From Vitrella brassicaformis (Eukaryota > Sar > Vitrellaceae): a DNA stretch of 57,169 nucleotides. Numbering within the stretch: the first letter of the stretch is position 1; every line of letters begins with the position of its first letter. Made by a program: the position numbers and the translations under genes. Location: positions 1 through 57,169 of the forward strand of contig CDMY01000409.1 in the NCBI GenBank assembly GCA_001179505.1. Direction: 5' to 3'. The notes beneath the pieces are model-generated. The model ran no database searches. It was given only the letters and a program-made list of their open reading frames with translations, and was not told the DNA's origin. Positions 22,690 to 34,819 of this stretch are shown here, piece by piece.

Positions 22690-24539
22690 TCCCCCCCTCC
22701 CCTGGTGCGCAGTTGGGTGCCCGCAGCAGTCGCAGTACAGCAGCGCAAGCCACAGCCACCGGTGCAAGCCAACGCAGGTGAACACGACAGACGGACATGC
22801 AAGCAGGACCACCACGGGTATGTTAATGTCACAAATGGCACAGCTAGCCGCGAGAGCCTGAATGGCTTCTTTGTGTCTTGCTTCAGCCGTCGTCGTGGCC
22901 GCCCCGACGATGCCAGCGACGAGCAAGAGAGTCCCCCTCGTCAGAGGCGCCGCCTCGAGCCACCTGCTCAGCCCATCCAGCAGCAGCTGGCCGCCAACCA
23001 CCCTATCCAGCTCATCCAGCAGCCTGCACCCCAGCAGCAGCAGCAGCAGCAGGGCCGGTCGGTGAAGCCGCCGAGATACATCGCCGTCAAGCATCGGGGT
23101 GCGTTCACTATGAACGCATCGAGAAGCTGAGCTCTGGCTCATACGGCACGGTGTGGGCCTGCAAGCATGCCCTCACGCGAGAGGACGTCGCCATCAAGAT
23201 ATTCGACCAGCGAGCCCGGGATGGCTTCACCGCTCATCGCTCAAGCATCAGGGAGGTGGAGACCCTCCAATCGCTGCAAGGCCACCCACACATCGTCAAG
23301 ATACATCACTCCATGCTCGAGCCGGGCGCCCCCGTCGACCTTACCCACATGGTCATGGAGCTGTGCCGCGAGACGCTCAGCCAGTACATCGACAAGGACG
23401 GCAGTCCTTGTCCCTTCGGACTGCCCGTCGACCAGCTGCGCGACTTCGGCCGGCAGCTCCTGGAGGGCCTCGTGCACTGCCACACCAACGAGACGCTGCA
23501 CCTGGACATCAAGGTGAGAAGACAGAAGAATAGACCAGACAAGATGGACAGGACCGTGAACTGACTGGTGTGGCGTGTGTGTGTGTGTCGTTTTGTTTCA
23601 GCCTGGCAACGTCCTCATTGCGTACGACAAGAAGCTGCGACTGGCTGACTTCGGGATGGCCCACCGGCCCGGCCACCTATTCCGTGTGGACAAACTGGGC
23701 ACCCCCGAGTATCTCGCACCGGAAGCCTTCCTGGCGCGGGTCATGGAAAAGCAAAAAGGTGAGAAGGAGAGCGCACATGGAAGGAATGAAAGAGACGCTA
23801 GTGTGGATGTATGTATCTTGTGTTTGTGCAACTAACCGTAGATGTGGACCAAGGGCACCGTGAGGTGGTCAGCCGCACGATCAGCCACAACCTCAAGAAG
23901 CTGGACATGTGGGCGGTCGGCGGGACGCTCTACTACCTCGCCACGGGCGACCACCTCGTCACCCGCCCCGACCCAATGAACTTCGACCACATGCTCATCC
24001 AGACCCTCCAGATCGTGGGCATGCCCACCGATGCCCTGTGGCAAGACATCATTGGTGCGATCATCAGCAGGGGGCGCCAGGCAGGGCTCCACAAAACCAC
24101 GCTCAGCGATTTGCCACCCACAAGATCCCTTATGGACATCTCCTGGCGATTGGCCGATCGCATCAGAAGCAAGCGCACCGCCGACCGCATCAACCCTGAA
24201 TTCGCCCGCCACAGCAAGAACATCCTCATGCCCAACAAGCACTCTGACTGGAACCACGTCTTGGACCTGCTGTCAAAGTGAGGATGGAAGTGGGGCACAG
24301 CCAGGCACAGTGAAACGCAACTGTCTCTGTGCTACTGTTTCTGGCTTCTCAGGTTGTTGCGCGCGCCGTTCTCTCGTCTGAGTGCATCAGATGCCCTCCA
24401 GCACCCATTCTTCACCCAGCAGCAGCAGCAGGCGGCAGCGGCGGCCAGTGCGACCCCCCGGCGCTCTCCGCCTGTCACGCGTCAGAGGTCCGGGGGCAGC
24501 CGCACACCGCCCGGAGGGTCAGGGAGGGGGCGGGCCTGA
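22690..24539 (+). CDS. Protein kinase 2, paralogue of kinase 1 with disrupted N-terminal frame
   Basis: Same domain plan as kinase 1. Exons: YERIEKLSSGSYGTVWACK to HLDIK (23120-23513), PGNVLIAYDKKLRLADFGMA with LGTPEYLAPEAF (23602-23758), KKLDMWAVGGTLYYLATGDH to LDLLSK (23842-24280), and LLRAPFSRLSASDALQHPFF with a polyQ/polyA and Pro/Arg tail, TGA 24537. The HLDIKPGN, DFG and APE motifs are complete. An intron splits HLDIK|PGN where kinase 1 has none. The N-terminal Q-rich part (SPPRQRRRLEPPAQPIQQQ) is homologous to kinase 1. Next to GAFTNYERI of kinase 1 there is a 4-bp deletion (23105-23115), so the Q-rich frame runs into a stop and the kinase frame has no upstream ATG. It is either a decaying gene, an assembly error, or a gene with an unrecognised start exon. 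Confidence 0.65.
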
Positions 24540-24710
24540 CGGCAGGGCGGCGCGGGGGATGGGATACATGGTGTTGCGTGTCGTACATGTGTATTTGGCG
24601 TGGGTGTGTGGGTGGGATGTCGGGACGATGTCATAACCCGACGCAATCGCTTCATGCATACGAGACAGAGAGAGAGAGGGGACGGGTGTGTGGGTGGGAG
24701 AGAGGGAGGG
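24540..24710. other. 3' flank of kinase 2 up to the gap
   Basis: No gene. A GAGAGAGG-type low-complexity run leads into the N stretch. Confidence 0.5.
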
Positions 24711-25010
24711 NNNNNNNNNNNNNNNNNNNNNNNNNNNNNNNNNNNNNNNNNNNNNNNNNNNNNNNNNNNNNNNNNNNNNNNNNNNNNNNNNNNNNNNNNN
24801 NNNNNNNNNNNNNNNNNNNNNNNNNNNNNNNNNNNNNNNNNNNNNNNNNNNNNNNNNNNNNNNNNNNNNNNNNNNNNNNNNNNNNNNNNNNNNNNNNNNN
24901 NNNNNNNNNNNNNNNNNNNNNNNNNNNNNNNNNNNNNNNNNNNNNNNNNNNNNNNNNNNNNNNNNNNNNNNNNNNNNNNNNNNNNNNNNNNNNNNNNNNN
25001 NNNNNNNNNN
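24711..25010. other. Assembly gap, 300 N
   Basis: Placeholder-length gap flanked on both sides by GAGGG-rich low-complexity sequence, so the hidden part is probably the same purine-rich repeat. Confidence 0.98.
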
Positions 25011-27810
25011 GAGAGGGAGGGGGTGGGCCAGAGAGAGAGGGCGGGGGGGGGCTGACAGTGGGGAGCTTGCCTTATGCACAGTGTGGGCTACCGCTCGTTG
25101 TACCTACCTGCTGGCTATCGTCACACGCTGATTTCCTGATGAGTCATCTCTCTCTCGTCTTCCGCTCGTTTTCTCGCCCACTGATTGGTCACTGGAACAG
25201 TGTCACCTATAGAGTATCCCGATGGCTGTTTTGTATGGCTACTGCCACGCAAACTGTGGCATTGTCCTCGCTCATGTCCGCATCCAGCAGCAAAGGCGTG
25301 TTGGGGGGCGGCAGGCAAGTGTGGATCCCTATCGAGTGGGGATGATCTGATGTCGGTCGGTGCGCTTTTGTCGGTCGGTGCGGTTTTGCAGTGACGTCTG
25401 GACGATGAGACGTAAGAAAATGTCTGGCCGCCGTGTGTGTGGTGTGGGGGGCCGGGGGGGAGGGAGGGAGGGTTTGATGTTGGCGCGTTTTGTGCTTAGC
25501 TATCGTGCGTACCCACCCACACATTCATTTATCCATCCATCCACTTCACGCATCCACCCATCCATCCCATCTTCCACCTTGCGTCCCACTTCTCGCTTAC
25601 GTCAATGTCTACGATGCTGCTGCGGCACAAGCGGTCTGTGCTTCATCCAGCTGCTTGCTTACAACTGCTACGGTGTTTGCTGTCGATGTCACTGGCAAGT
25701 GTTTGAGAGAGAGACTGCCCGTCTTCATCTGGAAACCTCTATTCTCTCCCCTTCATGTGCGTAACGTACGACCCATCATGCGGCCCGAGCGGCCTGCGTG
25801 AGTGTATCATATCATACATAGAACGGGGAGATCAGGGCCGGCGGGGGGGGGTGGGGGGGTTGGGGGGGGGCTATCTCTCTTGATGCAGCCTGATGGGTGC
25901 CTGCGTCTCTGACTTGGGTGTGTGTTCCTGTTTCTGCCCATGTGTGGCGGGGAGAAGCCCACTGGGCGCCCTCTTTCGTCTCGAGTAGGCCTACCATCGC
26001 TGGCAGACTGGCTGCCGGTGCGGACGAAAGAGGCAAGGAGGGCACACGTGTGCATGGTCTGGCTGCACTTTTGTGGTGACGTCTCATCTGCCGGCCGGCC
26101 GGCTGGCTGGTTCGGTTGATGAGGTGGATCCTGGCTGCTTTGATGCATGTGTGATGTATTCTCATGTGATTTTTATGTGATTTTATTACCGAGCAAGGCA
26201 CTCACGGCCTGCAGTGATTTTAATATAGGCGCCTCCCTGCAGCCATTGGCTGTCCCGTGTGTGCGCGAATGGATGTGTCACTGTGGGCCGACAGGAGAGG
26301 GGTCAAGTGGTCCCTGCTGCGGCCATGCATGGCATGCAGCAGGGGTTATCCACTGCACTCCCAGCCGTTCCTCAGTGGCACATCCATTCACGCGCCCACA
26401 CGGGGCGGCCAGGGCCACACACACACAGACAGATACCGACTGCATAAGTCGTCCTTGTCTACGGATGGACACCACGTGACGTCACAGAGAATGGACAGGT
26501 CGATCGGTTCATCAGATCTGAGCGCACACTGCCTCTGTGCGGTCGGTCACCCACCAACCAACCGAGTGCGCCTGACACAGAGCACAGATGGCGTCTCGCT
26601 GCCTCCACACATTCACCGCACCAAAGTTGGCCGCACCACAATACAATGGACTGACTGACATATGCCGCTACTTCCAACGGCCAAACGAACGAAATCGGCA
26701 CGGCCGACAGACGGAGGGCGAGATGCACAAGTACGAAGGCAGACAGGCAGATCGGGGACGCCATTCGTCCCGCTCACAAACCAAAAATACGCGCACGTAC
26801 ACAGACAACAACAGGCAGGCCACGCGCAGCACCGCAGAAGAACCACACTAGAGACGTGCATCCGCAACACAGACAGCCAGCCGTCAGGTCGATATATGGC
26901 ATTTGGCGTCAATCAGTTCGTGAGTGAGAAGGTGGGATGATGATGATGTGCTCATCGTAGGTTTGTGCCTTGTATGGTTTGTGTTTTATATGCGGTCCTC
27001 TCGACGAATTCACAGGGGCCGCTGCCGCTGGGTGCATGCCATGCGGATAACCAACATCAACGTATGTGCCTATGTCAATCTGTCCGAGTGGAGCGCTTCA
27101 TGGAAAAGAGGAAAGGAAACGGTCCATCCATCCATCCAGATAGGTGTGTGTGGTGCCAGTGAATAAGTGAATGCAACACTGCAGCCAGGCCATGGCCGTG
27201 CACGGCCAACACCACCCACGCCAGCCAGCCAGCCAGCCAGACAAGATGGACGATGGGATCGCACAAATCACACACAGACAGTGCAGAATGACCATTAAAA
27301 CTCTGTGTGTCCCCTCCGTGCCTGTGAAACCCTCTGTGTCTGTGTGTGTCTGTATCCCGCCCGTCTGAAAGAAGTGGTGTAGTAGCTCTACTCGGCTATC
27401 TAATGCTGCCGTGGTGGGCCGGGGTGCGGTGCGGGACGAGGCCCATATGCTCACCCACAGGCAGTCCCCCATTGTCCGCGACACACACACCCACAGCCAG
27501 GCAAGCCGCAGCAAAACGCACAGATACAATCGACACGTACAGAGTGAGTGAGGGAGGGAGGGAGGGAGGGAGGGCCAGATACACACACAGATTTCTGCAG
27601 ACAGCAACACAAACTAGGCGCCCCCCACCCATATGTCTGGCAGCATCGGTGAGTCACCACTGGCTACGGAGTCAGTGGTATGTGTGCAATCCAGCTACAG
27701 CCACAGAGAATCTCCTGCACACACACACAGCCACACAGAGGACACGACATCCAGTCATCCATTGGCCTCACAAACCGATTTGTGGCGTACCGGTGTTTTG
27801 TGTTGGTTGG
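25011..27810. other. Gene-poor spacer with duplicated kinase flank
   Basis: No supported coding region in 2.8 kb. 25195-25260 and 26150-26540 resemble the flank of kinase 1 (20555-20620 and 20875-21190). The rest has G-runs (25840-25872), AGGG repeats (27545-27574) and CA/GT tracts. Open frames here lack splice or family support. Confidence 0.5.
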
Positions 27811-29433
27811 TCATCCGAGCGATGCAGTGTCGTCAGCGCCGTTCTCCTCCTCAGCTGCGGCGTCCTCGCCTGTCAAATAAACACACACACGCACGGGTGT
27901 TGCGGACAGACATGAGATGTGTGTGCCTCTCTTCCTTTGTTGGTACCTCCGCTGCCGTCAGCCATATCGTCACCATCACTGCCGTCTACACCACACACAC
28001 AGAAGGCCCATCCACCACACGCGGTTTCACTCACATGCTTCCGTCTCTCCCCTATCGGTACCATCGTCATCGTCGTCGTAGTCATCGTCTACTTGTCCGT
28101 CGAGCACGAATGGCGCCACCCCCCACCCCAGCGCCACTCGGGCCAGCTGAGTGGTCAAGGGGAGGCGGTCCTTGAAGGCACGACCAGCACCAGCCACAGG
28201 CGCCTCGGTCGTCGCGACATACACCCGCACTGTAGACAGACGAGAGAGAACAACACATGTGGCAGTTGACGAGCAGAGCCGCCTGTCTGTCGGCCTGACC
28301 GGTGCCGTCCCCCCAATCCGATATGGCAATCCACGCGACAAAGTTGTGGCTGCTGTTGGTCAGCACCAGGTAACGCACACGACCGTCCCGGCTGAATGTC
28401 GTCGAGCAGCCGGCCACCGGTGTGTGGGGCGACTGGGTGAGGAGGTCATCCAGACGGCCGCCACCAACATACCTGAGCCAACCACACAGACACACACACA
28501 ATCAAACACACGCCCATCTCGCCACTTGGTGTGCTACCTGTTGAGCTGGATCAATGTGCGATTGATCGGGTGAGTCGCGTGGAACTGATCGACGATCTTG
28601 TTCTTGGCGAATGACGACAATGACGCATCCGTGGTCGGGGCGTCCGACACCCATCCGCCGGTGGCGCCCAAGTACTTGATGCGTCTGGCCACTGGTGGGT
28701 CATGCTCTAGTCGGTGCTGCTGATACAGATGGTGGGCGGCGAGGGGCGGGTTGACGTCCAGCCGGAAGCGGGGCTCGTCCTTGATGGCCCGCATCTCACC
28801 ATTGGGATGGCGGAAGATCCGCAGGCAGCTGCCGTCACCGAAGGCCACGTGTCGGCCGACCACCATCAGCTGCGCCAACACACGGGGAAACGATCTATAC
28901 GCCTACACCACACCACATACACACAGACAGACAGACAGACAGACGGACAGGGAGAAGAATGAGTGAGGCCTTTCTGTTCTCTCACCGCCCCTCTCTGTGT
29001 GTGTGTGCCTTACCGTCTTGCTGGCGTGTGTGTTGATGTCATCGGCCGTGAGGTTGACGGGCAGCTGACAGAAGCCGCAGTCACTGGCCCACTGCAGCAC
29101 CTCAGCCACCTCGTCCCACTTCTGCTCTTCCACCAGCCAGATGGCCGCCAGCAGCAGCTGCGCCCCGACCACCGACTGAGTGTCGAAGGTCAGCACCGCG
29201 TCCAGCCGCGTGCCGTCAGCGAGGCGAATGCGATGGAGGGAGCGGTTGAGTCGGCTGCGGAGGATCTGGGCAGGGAAGTCGACCTTGCTGAAGAACAGGG
29301 CCGTCCTCCTGATGTTGCCGAGGTCCTTCAGGGTGTGCAGGCCATCGCGCTCGTCCCGATAGACGACGTCGAGCACCTGGCCGTTGATGGCAGGCGACGC
29401 CTCGTCGGTGCTCTTGCTGTTGACCGCACCCAT
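27811..29433 (-). CDS. Family copy 3: member with a divergent, possibly myristoylated N-terminus
   Basis: Function unknown. Core exons match the family: DCGFCQLP (CxxC), DDINTHASKT, then RVLAQLMVVGRHVAFGDGSC to LIQLNR, YVGGGRLDDLLTQSPHTPVA to GDGTG, TTEAPVAGAG with FKDRLPLTTQLARVALG, an acidic run (DDDYDDDDDG), GSDGDDMADGSGG, and GEDAAAEEENGADD, with TGA at 27811-27813. The N-terminal ~110 residues differ from all other copies: MGAVNSKSTDEASPAINGQ then LHTLKDLGNIRRTALFFSKV. The start MGAVNSKS fits the N-myristoylation pattern (Gly2, Ser6), so membrane attachment is possible. No polyQ precedes the acidic run. All splice sites I checked are canonical. Confidence 0.78.
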
Positions 29434-30814
29434 CGCACTCGCAAAGGCTACTTTCTACCCCACGGAATCGCCGTCATTGAAGCTCGCAATGTCACGATCG
29501 AATTCATTGCTCCGCCGAGAGATGACGAGAAGAGAGAGCTTCAGGTGCGTGTGAGTGTTGCGAATGCCTGCCAGTGCGATGATGTGTGCGGGATGGCCGA
29601 TTGTGGTTTGAGTTCACGGAGAAGGAGTGTCTGAGTGCAAAATGAATATGGGCAACACATCGCATTCATTCATTCATCCACTGACACACACCGGTCAGTC
29701 AGTCCGTCCATCAACACAGTCAGGCAGGCAGGCCAAAATATTCATATGGACGACAGGCAGAGAGGGGAGAGCGCCATTCCTCCAGAGAGAGGGGAGAGCC
29801 ATGCAGCCATCGTCATGCATCTCTACGACCGACATGCCCAGGCCTGGCCCACCTGACTGAATCAATGAAGGCGTCAGTCAGGTGCCTCACTCATGATCCC
29901 TGGCTATGCAGGCAACACACACACACTTCACGAGAGAGAGAGAGAGGCCATCGATGTGTACAGACACATACATTCCGTATATGAAGTCAGTCCGTATATA
30001 CGGATGTGTGTACTCACATAATAATATATACATATCGGTGTGTACAGAGATCGACGGACACAGAGAGGGGGGGCAGCCGACGTAAGTAAGGCAATTAGGC
30101 ACCAGGATGGAGACAAAGCAAGACGCACGCACCGCATGCAGCGAGCCGCCCCGCCCCACCACCCCCATGCACCACCGCCACCACGAGTAAGTCAGGAGGG
30201 CTGGAGCGGATCGCTCCAGTGTGTGTGGAGGCGTATACACATGACCGAGTGCCATGCAGCAGCCGCACCCGATACGATGTGAATTTCAGGAAGCCGCCCA
30301 CAGCCCCAGGGAACCAACAAGTAGGCAAAGCCAACTGACTGCATCGGAGCAGCCTGTGTGTCTGATGTGACGGTGTGAGTGGATGGACCACGACTGTGAA
30401 GCAGACACTGCCACGTGTGGCCACGTAGGTATGTGTGAGGTATGTGTGATGTGTGTGGGCATGGAGCAAACAATGCGTCGCAGATGGATAAATGGATAAA
30501 CGGATGGAAACACAATTTTAGAGTGTGCGGTGCATCGATCGGCCTGTCTGTCTGTCTGTCTGGGTGAATACACATGCACATGTGTGCACACCTTCACAGA
30601 GAGAGAGAGAGGAGATGTCAATCATCAGCCCAACAAAGTAAAGCACCGACCGCCCAGCCATCCAGATGGAGAGGAGGGAGGGGCAAAACACATAGACACG
30701 GCAGCCAAGGAGTGTTTGAGTGTGTGTGTATTGATTTCTGTGCGCCGACACGTTCACATCAGTCAGTCAGTCTATCCACATCACATCCACGCACACAGAC
30801 GCAGACACACACCA

Positions 30815-30846
<32 letters not shown>

Positions 30847-31145
30847 GGGACGTCCGTCCACACAGCCAGGCCAATACATATCGACAGCACACATGCAGCG
30901 AGAAAAAGAGAGAGAGAGAGAGATGGAGGAGGCAGCCATTCGTGGGTTGCCATCAGCAGTGATCTGCACCGGTCAGCGGGCTACAAACAGAGAGGACGGC
31001 AGACAGCACTCCGCCACCCTCCTGAGGCCACAACACACACACACACACACACACACAGACAGAGAGGGAGGGATGGCACCAGCCGATGACATTGCAGTGT
31101 GTCCGCGGCGCACCGGTGAGTATTGAGATCGGTCTGTGTGTGTCG
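29434..31145. other. Gene-poor spacer with dense GTCT/CAGA microsatellites
   Basis: I see no gene. The stretch includes a (GTCT)n tract at 30815-30847, (GAGA)n at 30598-30612 and 30905-30925, (CA)n at 31030-31056 and an AT-rich patch with repeated TATATACGG near 29975-30035. Confidence 0.5.
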
Positions 31146-31873
31146 TCAGGGCGATGCATTGCCGTCACCGCTGCCATCCTCGTGCTCCTCCTCAGCCGAC
31201 ACACCCCCACCTGCCATCGACACAGACACAGACGCACACACGCAGACGTATGATGCGGGTCGGTGTGGAAGGTAAGGCATCTGTGGCGGGGGCGTCTGTG
31301 CCTTCCTCCCTCTCTGTGTACCTCCGCTGTCCTCTCTGTCGCTGCCGTCATCCATATCATCCCAACCGCCGCCATGGCCGTCGGAATCTACACCACACAC
31401 AAAGACAGACAGACAGAGAAGTCCTGCCGTCCATCCATCCAACGCCACCATGTGTCTGTGTGTCCCCTCCCCTCCCCTGTCCGCACCGTCGTCATCCTGC
31501 TGCTGGTCTTCTACCTGGCCGTCAAAGACGTATGGCGCCACACGGGCCAGCGCCACACGGGCCAGCCGAGTGGTCACGGGGAGGCGGTCCTTGAAGGCAC
31601 CACCAGCACCAGCCACAGGCGCCTCGGTCGTCACGACATACACCGACACTGCAGACAGACAGACGAGAGAGAACAACACATGTGGCAGTTGACGAGCAGA
31701 GCTGCCTGTCTGTCGGCCTGACCGTCGCCGTCCCCCAAATTCGAAATGATAGTCCACGCGACGAAGGAGTGGCTGCTGTTGGTCAGCACCAGAACTCGCG
31801 CATCACCGATGTCATCTTCCCCGCTGAGTGTAGTAGTGCACCCGGGGAGGCGGAGAGACCGCTGGATACACAC
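31146..31873 (-). pseudogene. Family copy 4: 3' half of a family gene, 5'-truncated
   Basis: Only the second half of the family is present. It starts abruptly in the block that reads PHTPVAGCTTTFS elsewhere, here MCIQRSLRLPGCTTTLSGED. It continues LVLTNSSHSFVAW, an intron, TTEAPVAGAGGAFKDRLP, TTRLARVALARVAPYVFDGQ, DSDGHGGGWDDMDDGSDRED and a tail SAEEEHEDGSGDGNASP with TGA at 31146-31148. The first ~250 residues, including the CxxC, are missing. The break at about 31853 coincides with the start of a block shared with the 3' flank of copy 6 (see repeats), so the truncation arose at a rearrangement junction. The remaining frame is open, and an ATG at 31873 exists by chance in the shared block. 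Confidence 0.75.
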
Positions 31874-32090
31874 ATAGCTCGGCAGACAGACCTAAAAGAC
31901 AGACCCACCCCAGCCCCTCAGCCCACAGCCAGCCTGGATGGACCATCGGCAGCTATCCAGGATGGACCATCGGCAGCTATCCATGCAGCCACTTGAATGC
32001 AACCCAGCTACAGGTATTCTCCTGAACACAGACGCACACGCCGGGAGGGCACGGCATCCATTCACACACACATTCCTCCCTCAGTCTATA
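31853..32090. repeat. Duplicated block A, copy at the 3' end of family copy 5
   Basis: Near-identical to 36701-36925, both beginning GAGAGACCGCTGGATACACA and running into the last exon of a family gene. This copy has a tandem repeat of about 24 bp (ATGGACCATCGGCAGCTATC, 31937-31985) where the other has one unit. It marks a segmental duplication that includes family copies 5 and 6. Confidence 0.85.
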
Positions 32091-34352
32091 CCGTCATCGT
32101 CGCTGTCGTCGTCCTGCTGCTGCTGTACTTGTCCGTCGAAGACATATGGCGCCACTCGCCCCAGCGCCACACGGGCCAGCTGAGGGGTGGCTGGGAAGCG
32201 GTCCTTGAAGGCACCACCTCTCACACCAGCCACAAGTGCCTCGGTCGTCACGACACTAACAAACACTGCAGACAGACAGACAGACAGACAGACAGACGAG
32301 ATTAATGAGCAAAGCTGGCTCTCTGTCGGCCTGACCGGTGGCGTCCCACAAATCCTGAATGGTAATCCACGCGACGAAGCCGTGGCTGCTATCGGTGAGC
32401 ACCAGAAACCGCACACCACCGTGCCAGCCGTCCCGGCTGAATGTGGTGGTGCATCCGGCCCCACTGGTGTGTGGGGCGACTGTATGAGGAGGCCATCCAG
32501 ACGGCCACCACCAACACGCCTGAACCAACAACAGGCACAGATACACAAAATCAGAGACGCACCCATCTCGCCACTGGTGTCGTTGACGTGGCGTCACCTG
32601 TTGAGGAGTATCCGTGTGCGATTGGGCTGGTGAGTCCTGTCGAAGTGGTTGAGGATCTTGTTCTTGGCGAATGACGACACTGATGTATTGGTGGACGGAA
32701 AGCTCGACTCCCATTGGTTGATATCGCCAAAGTAGTCGATCCCGCTCTGCACTGGTGGGTCATGCTGCTGTCGGTGCTGCTGGAACAAGTGGCCGGCAGG
32801 GAGGGGCGGGTCGACGGCCAGCTGGAAGCCGGGCTTGTCCTTGATGGCCCGCACCTCACCGTTGGCATGGCGGAAGATCTGCAGGCAGCTGCCGTCACCG
32901 AAGTCGATGTGGCGGCCGACCACCATGAGCTGCGCCAACACACGGGGAAACGATCTATACGCCTACACCACACCACACACAGACAGACGGAGAGAGAGGA
33001 TGACTGAGGCCTCTCTGTTTTCTCACCCACTGCCCCTCTGTGTGTGCCTTACCGTCTTGTTGGCGTGTGTGTTGATGTCATCTGACATGAGGATGACAGG
33101 CAGCTCACAGTTGCCGCACTGGCTGGCCAGCTGCAGCACCTCCCCCGTCTCATCCCACCGCCCGCCCTCCTCGGCTATGCACACCGCCGCCATGAGGTCG
33201 GCCATCCCCAGCGATGGGTCGAACCGCACCAGCTGCAGCTGTGGGGTGTTGATGCCGTCGCCGTCACGGCTCAGTGAGTGGTCCAGTCGGCTGCGCAGCT
33301 GGTCTGATGAGAAGGCGTCTCTGATGTCTCGTGAGGCTGCCCTCAGCTGCAGTGTGGTGCTGATGTCGGGGATGCGGCAGCGGTCTTCGGCATACAGATG
33401 GGCGAGGGGGTGCTCCTGGCGCCCCCCTGCAGATCGATACACAAGGCACATCTGGTGCATGGCGGTCGGTTGTGTCAGACACACCTGACAATGCTGCTGC
33501 TGCTGCTGCTGCTCTTGCTGCGGGTGGCTGCGGGACGATGCGACGCCGTGGCGGTCGGGCGAGGCGAACAGCTCGTCTACTGCATCGGTCACGATCTGCA
33601 CACACCACACAAACACAAACAACGACATCAACACGGTGCTGTGTTGGCGATTCTACTGGTCTTCTGCCATGCTCACCGCTTTGGTGGTCTGTGTGTCGCC
33701 CCACATGAGCCGCTGCATCCTCAACGTCGTCATGCTCGACTCCAACGCCGACTCGCTAACCGAGCTCTCAGCCACAAGGGCCGCACTCTGACAATGAACA
33801 ATGGGACAAACCCACACAGGCCGTAGATAGGCCATGACACGTGTCGCTTCGGCTCACCCATATGCGGCCCGCTATCTCTTTCTGGTTTGTCTTGCGTGTG
33901 ATGTAGACGGCCGTGGCGGCCAGCAGACGGACATCGCACCCGGCCAAGTCGATGTCACAGATCGACAAGAACTGCACAGACAGACAGACAGACAGACAGA
34001 GAGGGAGGGACAAGCCATTCGATGGCTGGAGGTGTCTGTCTGTGTGTGGCTGGCTGCCCGACTGACCATGAGGTATTTGGCCAATGAGAACAGGCGGCCG
34101 TGGGTGTCCATGCCGGCCGCAGTGAACAGCTTATCCAGACACTCAATGCCGCACACAGAACAATCAGACCTCACAGCCAGCAGCCGCACCGCCCGCATGA
34201 CGGTCGCGTCGCGGCAGCCCAGAGATGAGGCGCTCTTTACTAAGCGATTCACCAACACGGCTGCCACACATGACAGACATCACAGCACACCTCTGAGGGC
34301 ATCTGTGGTGTGCTGCTGTGTGCAAGTCGGGCGTACCTCTCTGTGCGGCCAT
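32081..34352 (-). CDS. Family copy 5: member with an upstream cyclin-box-like module
   Basis: From the 5' end: MAAQR (34352-34337) spliced by GTACGC to AVLVNRLVKSASSLGCRDAT and FSLAKYLM (about 34270-34070). Then FLSICDIDLAGCDVRLLAA and AVYITRKTNQKEIAGRIW, then SALVAESSVSESALESSM to TQTTKA. The LAKYL..LS..D......LLAATAVY.TRK pattern resembles the C-terminal cyclin fold. TKA joins in phase to IVTDAVDELFASPDRHG, a polyQ, a divergent family N-terminus (HPLAHLYAEDRCRIPDIS), RFDPSLGMADLMAAVCIAEE, QCGNCELP, DDINTHANKT and the usual later exons. It ends GQVQQQQDDDSDDDGID with stop at 32081. The acidic 3' exons of other copies are absent. The cyclin call is by eye and moderate. The true start is uncertain; an ATG near 34470 is an alternative. 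Confidence 0.65.
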
Positions 34353-34819
34353 TTCATGCTACCGACCTGTTTGTCAGACAAACCGAACACAGAGCATCTC
34401 TTGATTGATCAGTCATCCGGCATTCCCTCTCTTACTGTCCTGCTCGCCTCACCGTCACAGCCGCCATGGTGCCCTGCGATGGGCCTCAGCGATGAGTTGA
34501 AACCATCAGTTTGTGTCTAATGGGGCTCCTGCTGCCCTCTGGAAGGCACCACAATCGCTGAAACAGGCTGCAAGGAACGATCGAATCAGTGCGAGCTGGA
34601 AGATGAGGAACTTTGAATCCCGGCGATGAAGATGGCCTTTTCGTGAGCCGCCAGACTTCTGCACAGGCGTGTTGTGTTCTCATTTGGCGTTGAGTGCCTC
34701 GCCTGGTGCCGTCTGGTTTCGGGCTGCGTCAATCTCGCGGGCCGTGGAGGAGATCTCTGCCAGACTGACTGAGCAGCCGTGAGCAAGGGACCAGAGGGCA
34801 TCCACGGGCAGCCCTGATC

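Noticed and set aside
26924-27610. Several open frames of 60-170 residues on both strands
   Set aside because: Rich in Cys, His and Val-Cys repeats from GT/CA tracts, without splice-consistent homologous segments.
30815-30847. GTCT/GACA tetranucleotide arrays as telomere- or centromere-like elements
   Set aside because: Short arrays of the same type occur in introns and spacers throughout the window, so they are ordinary microsatellites here.
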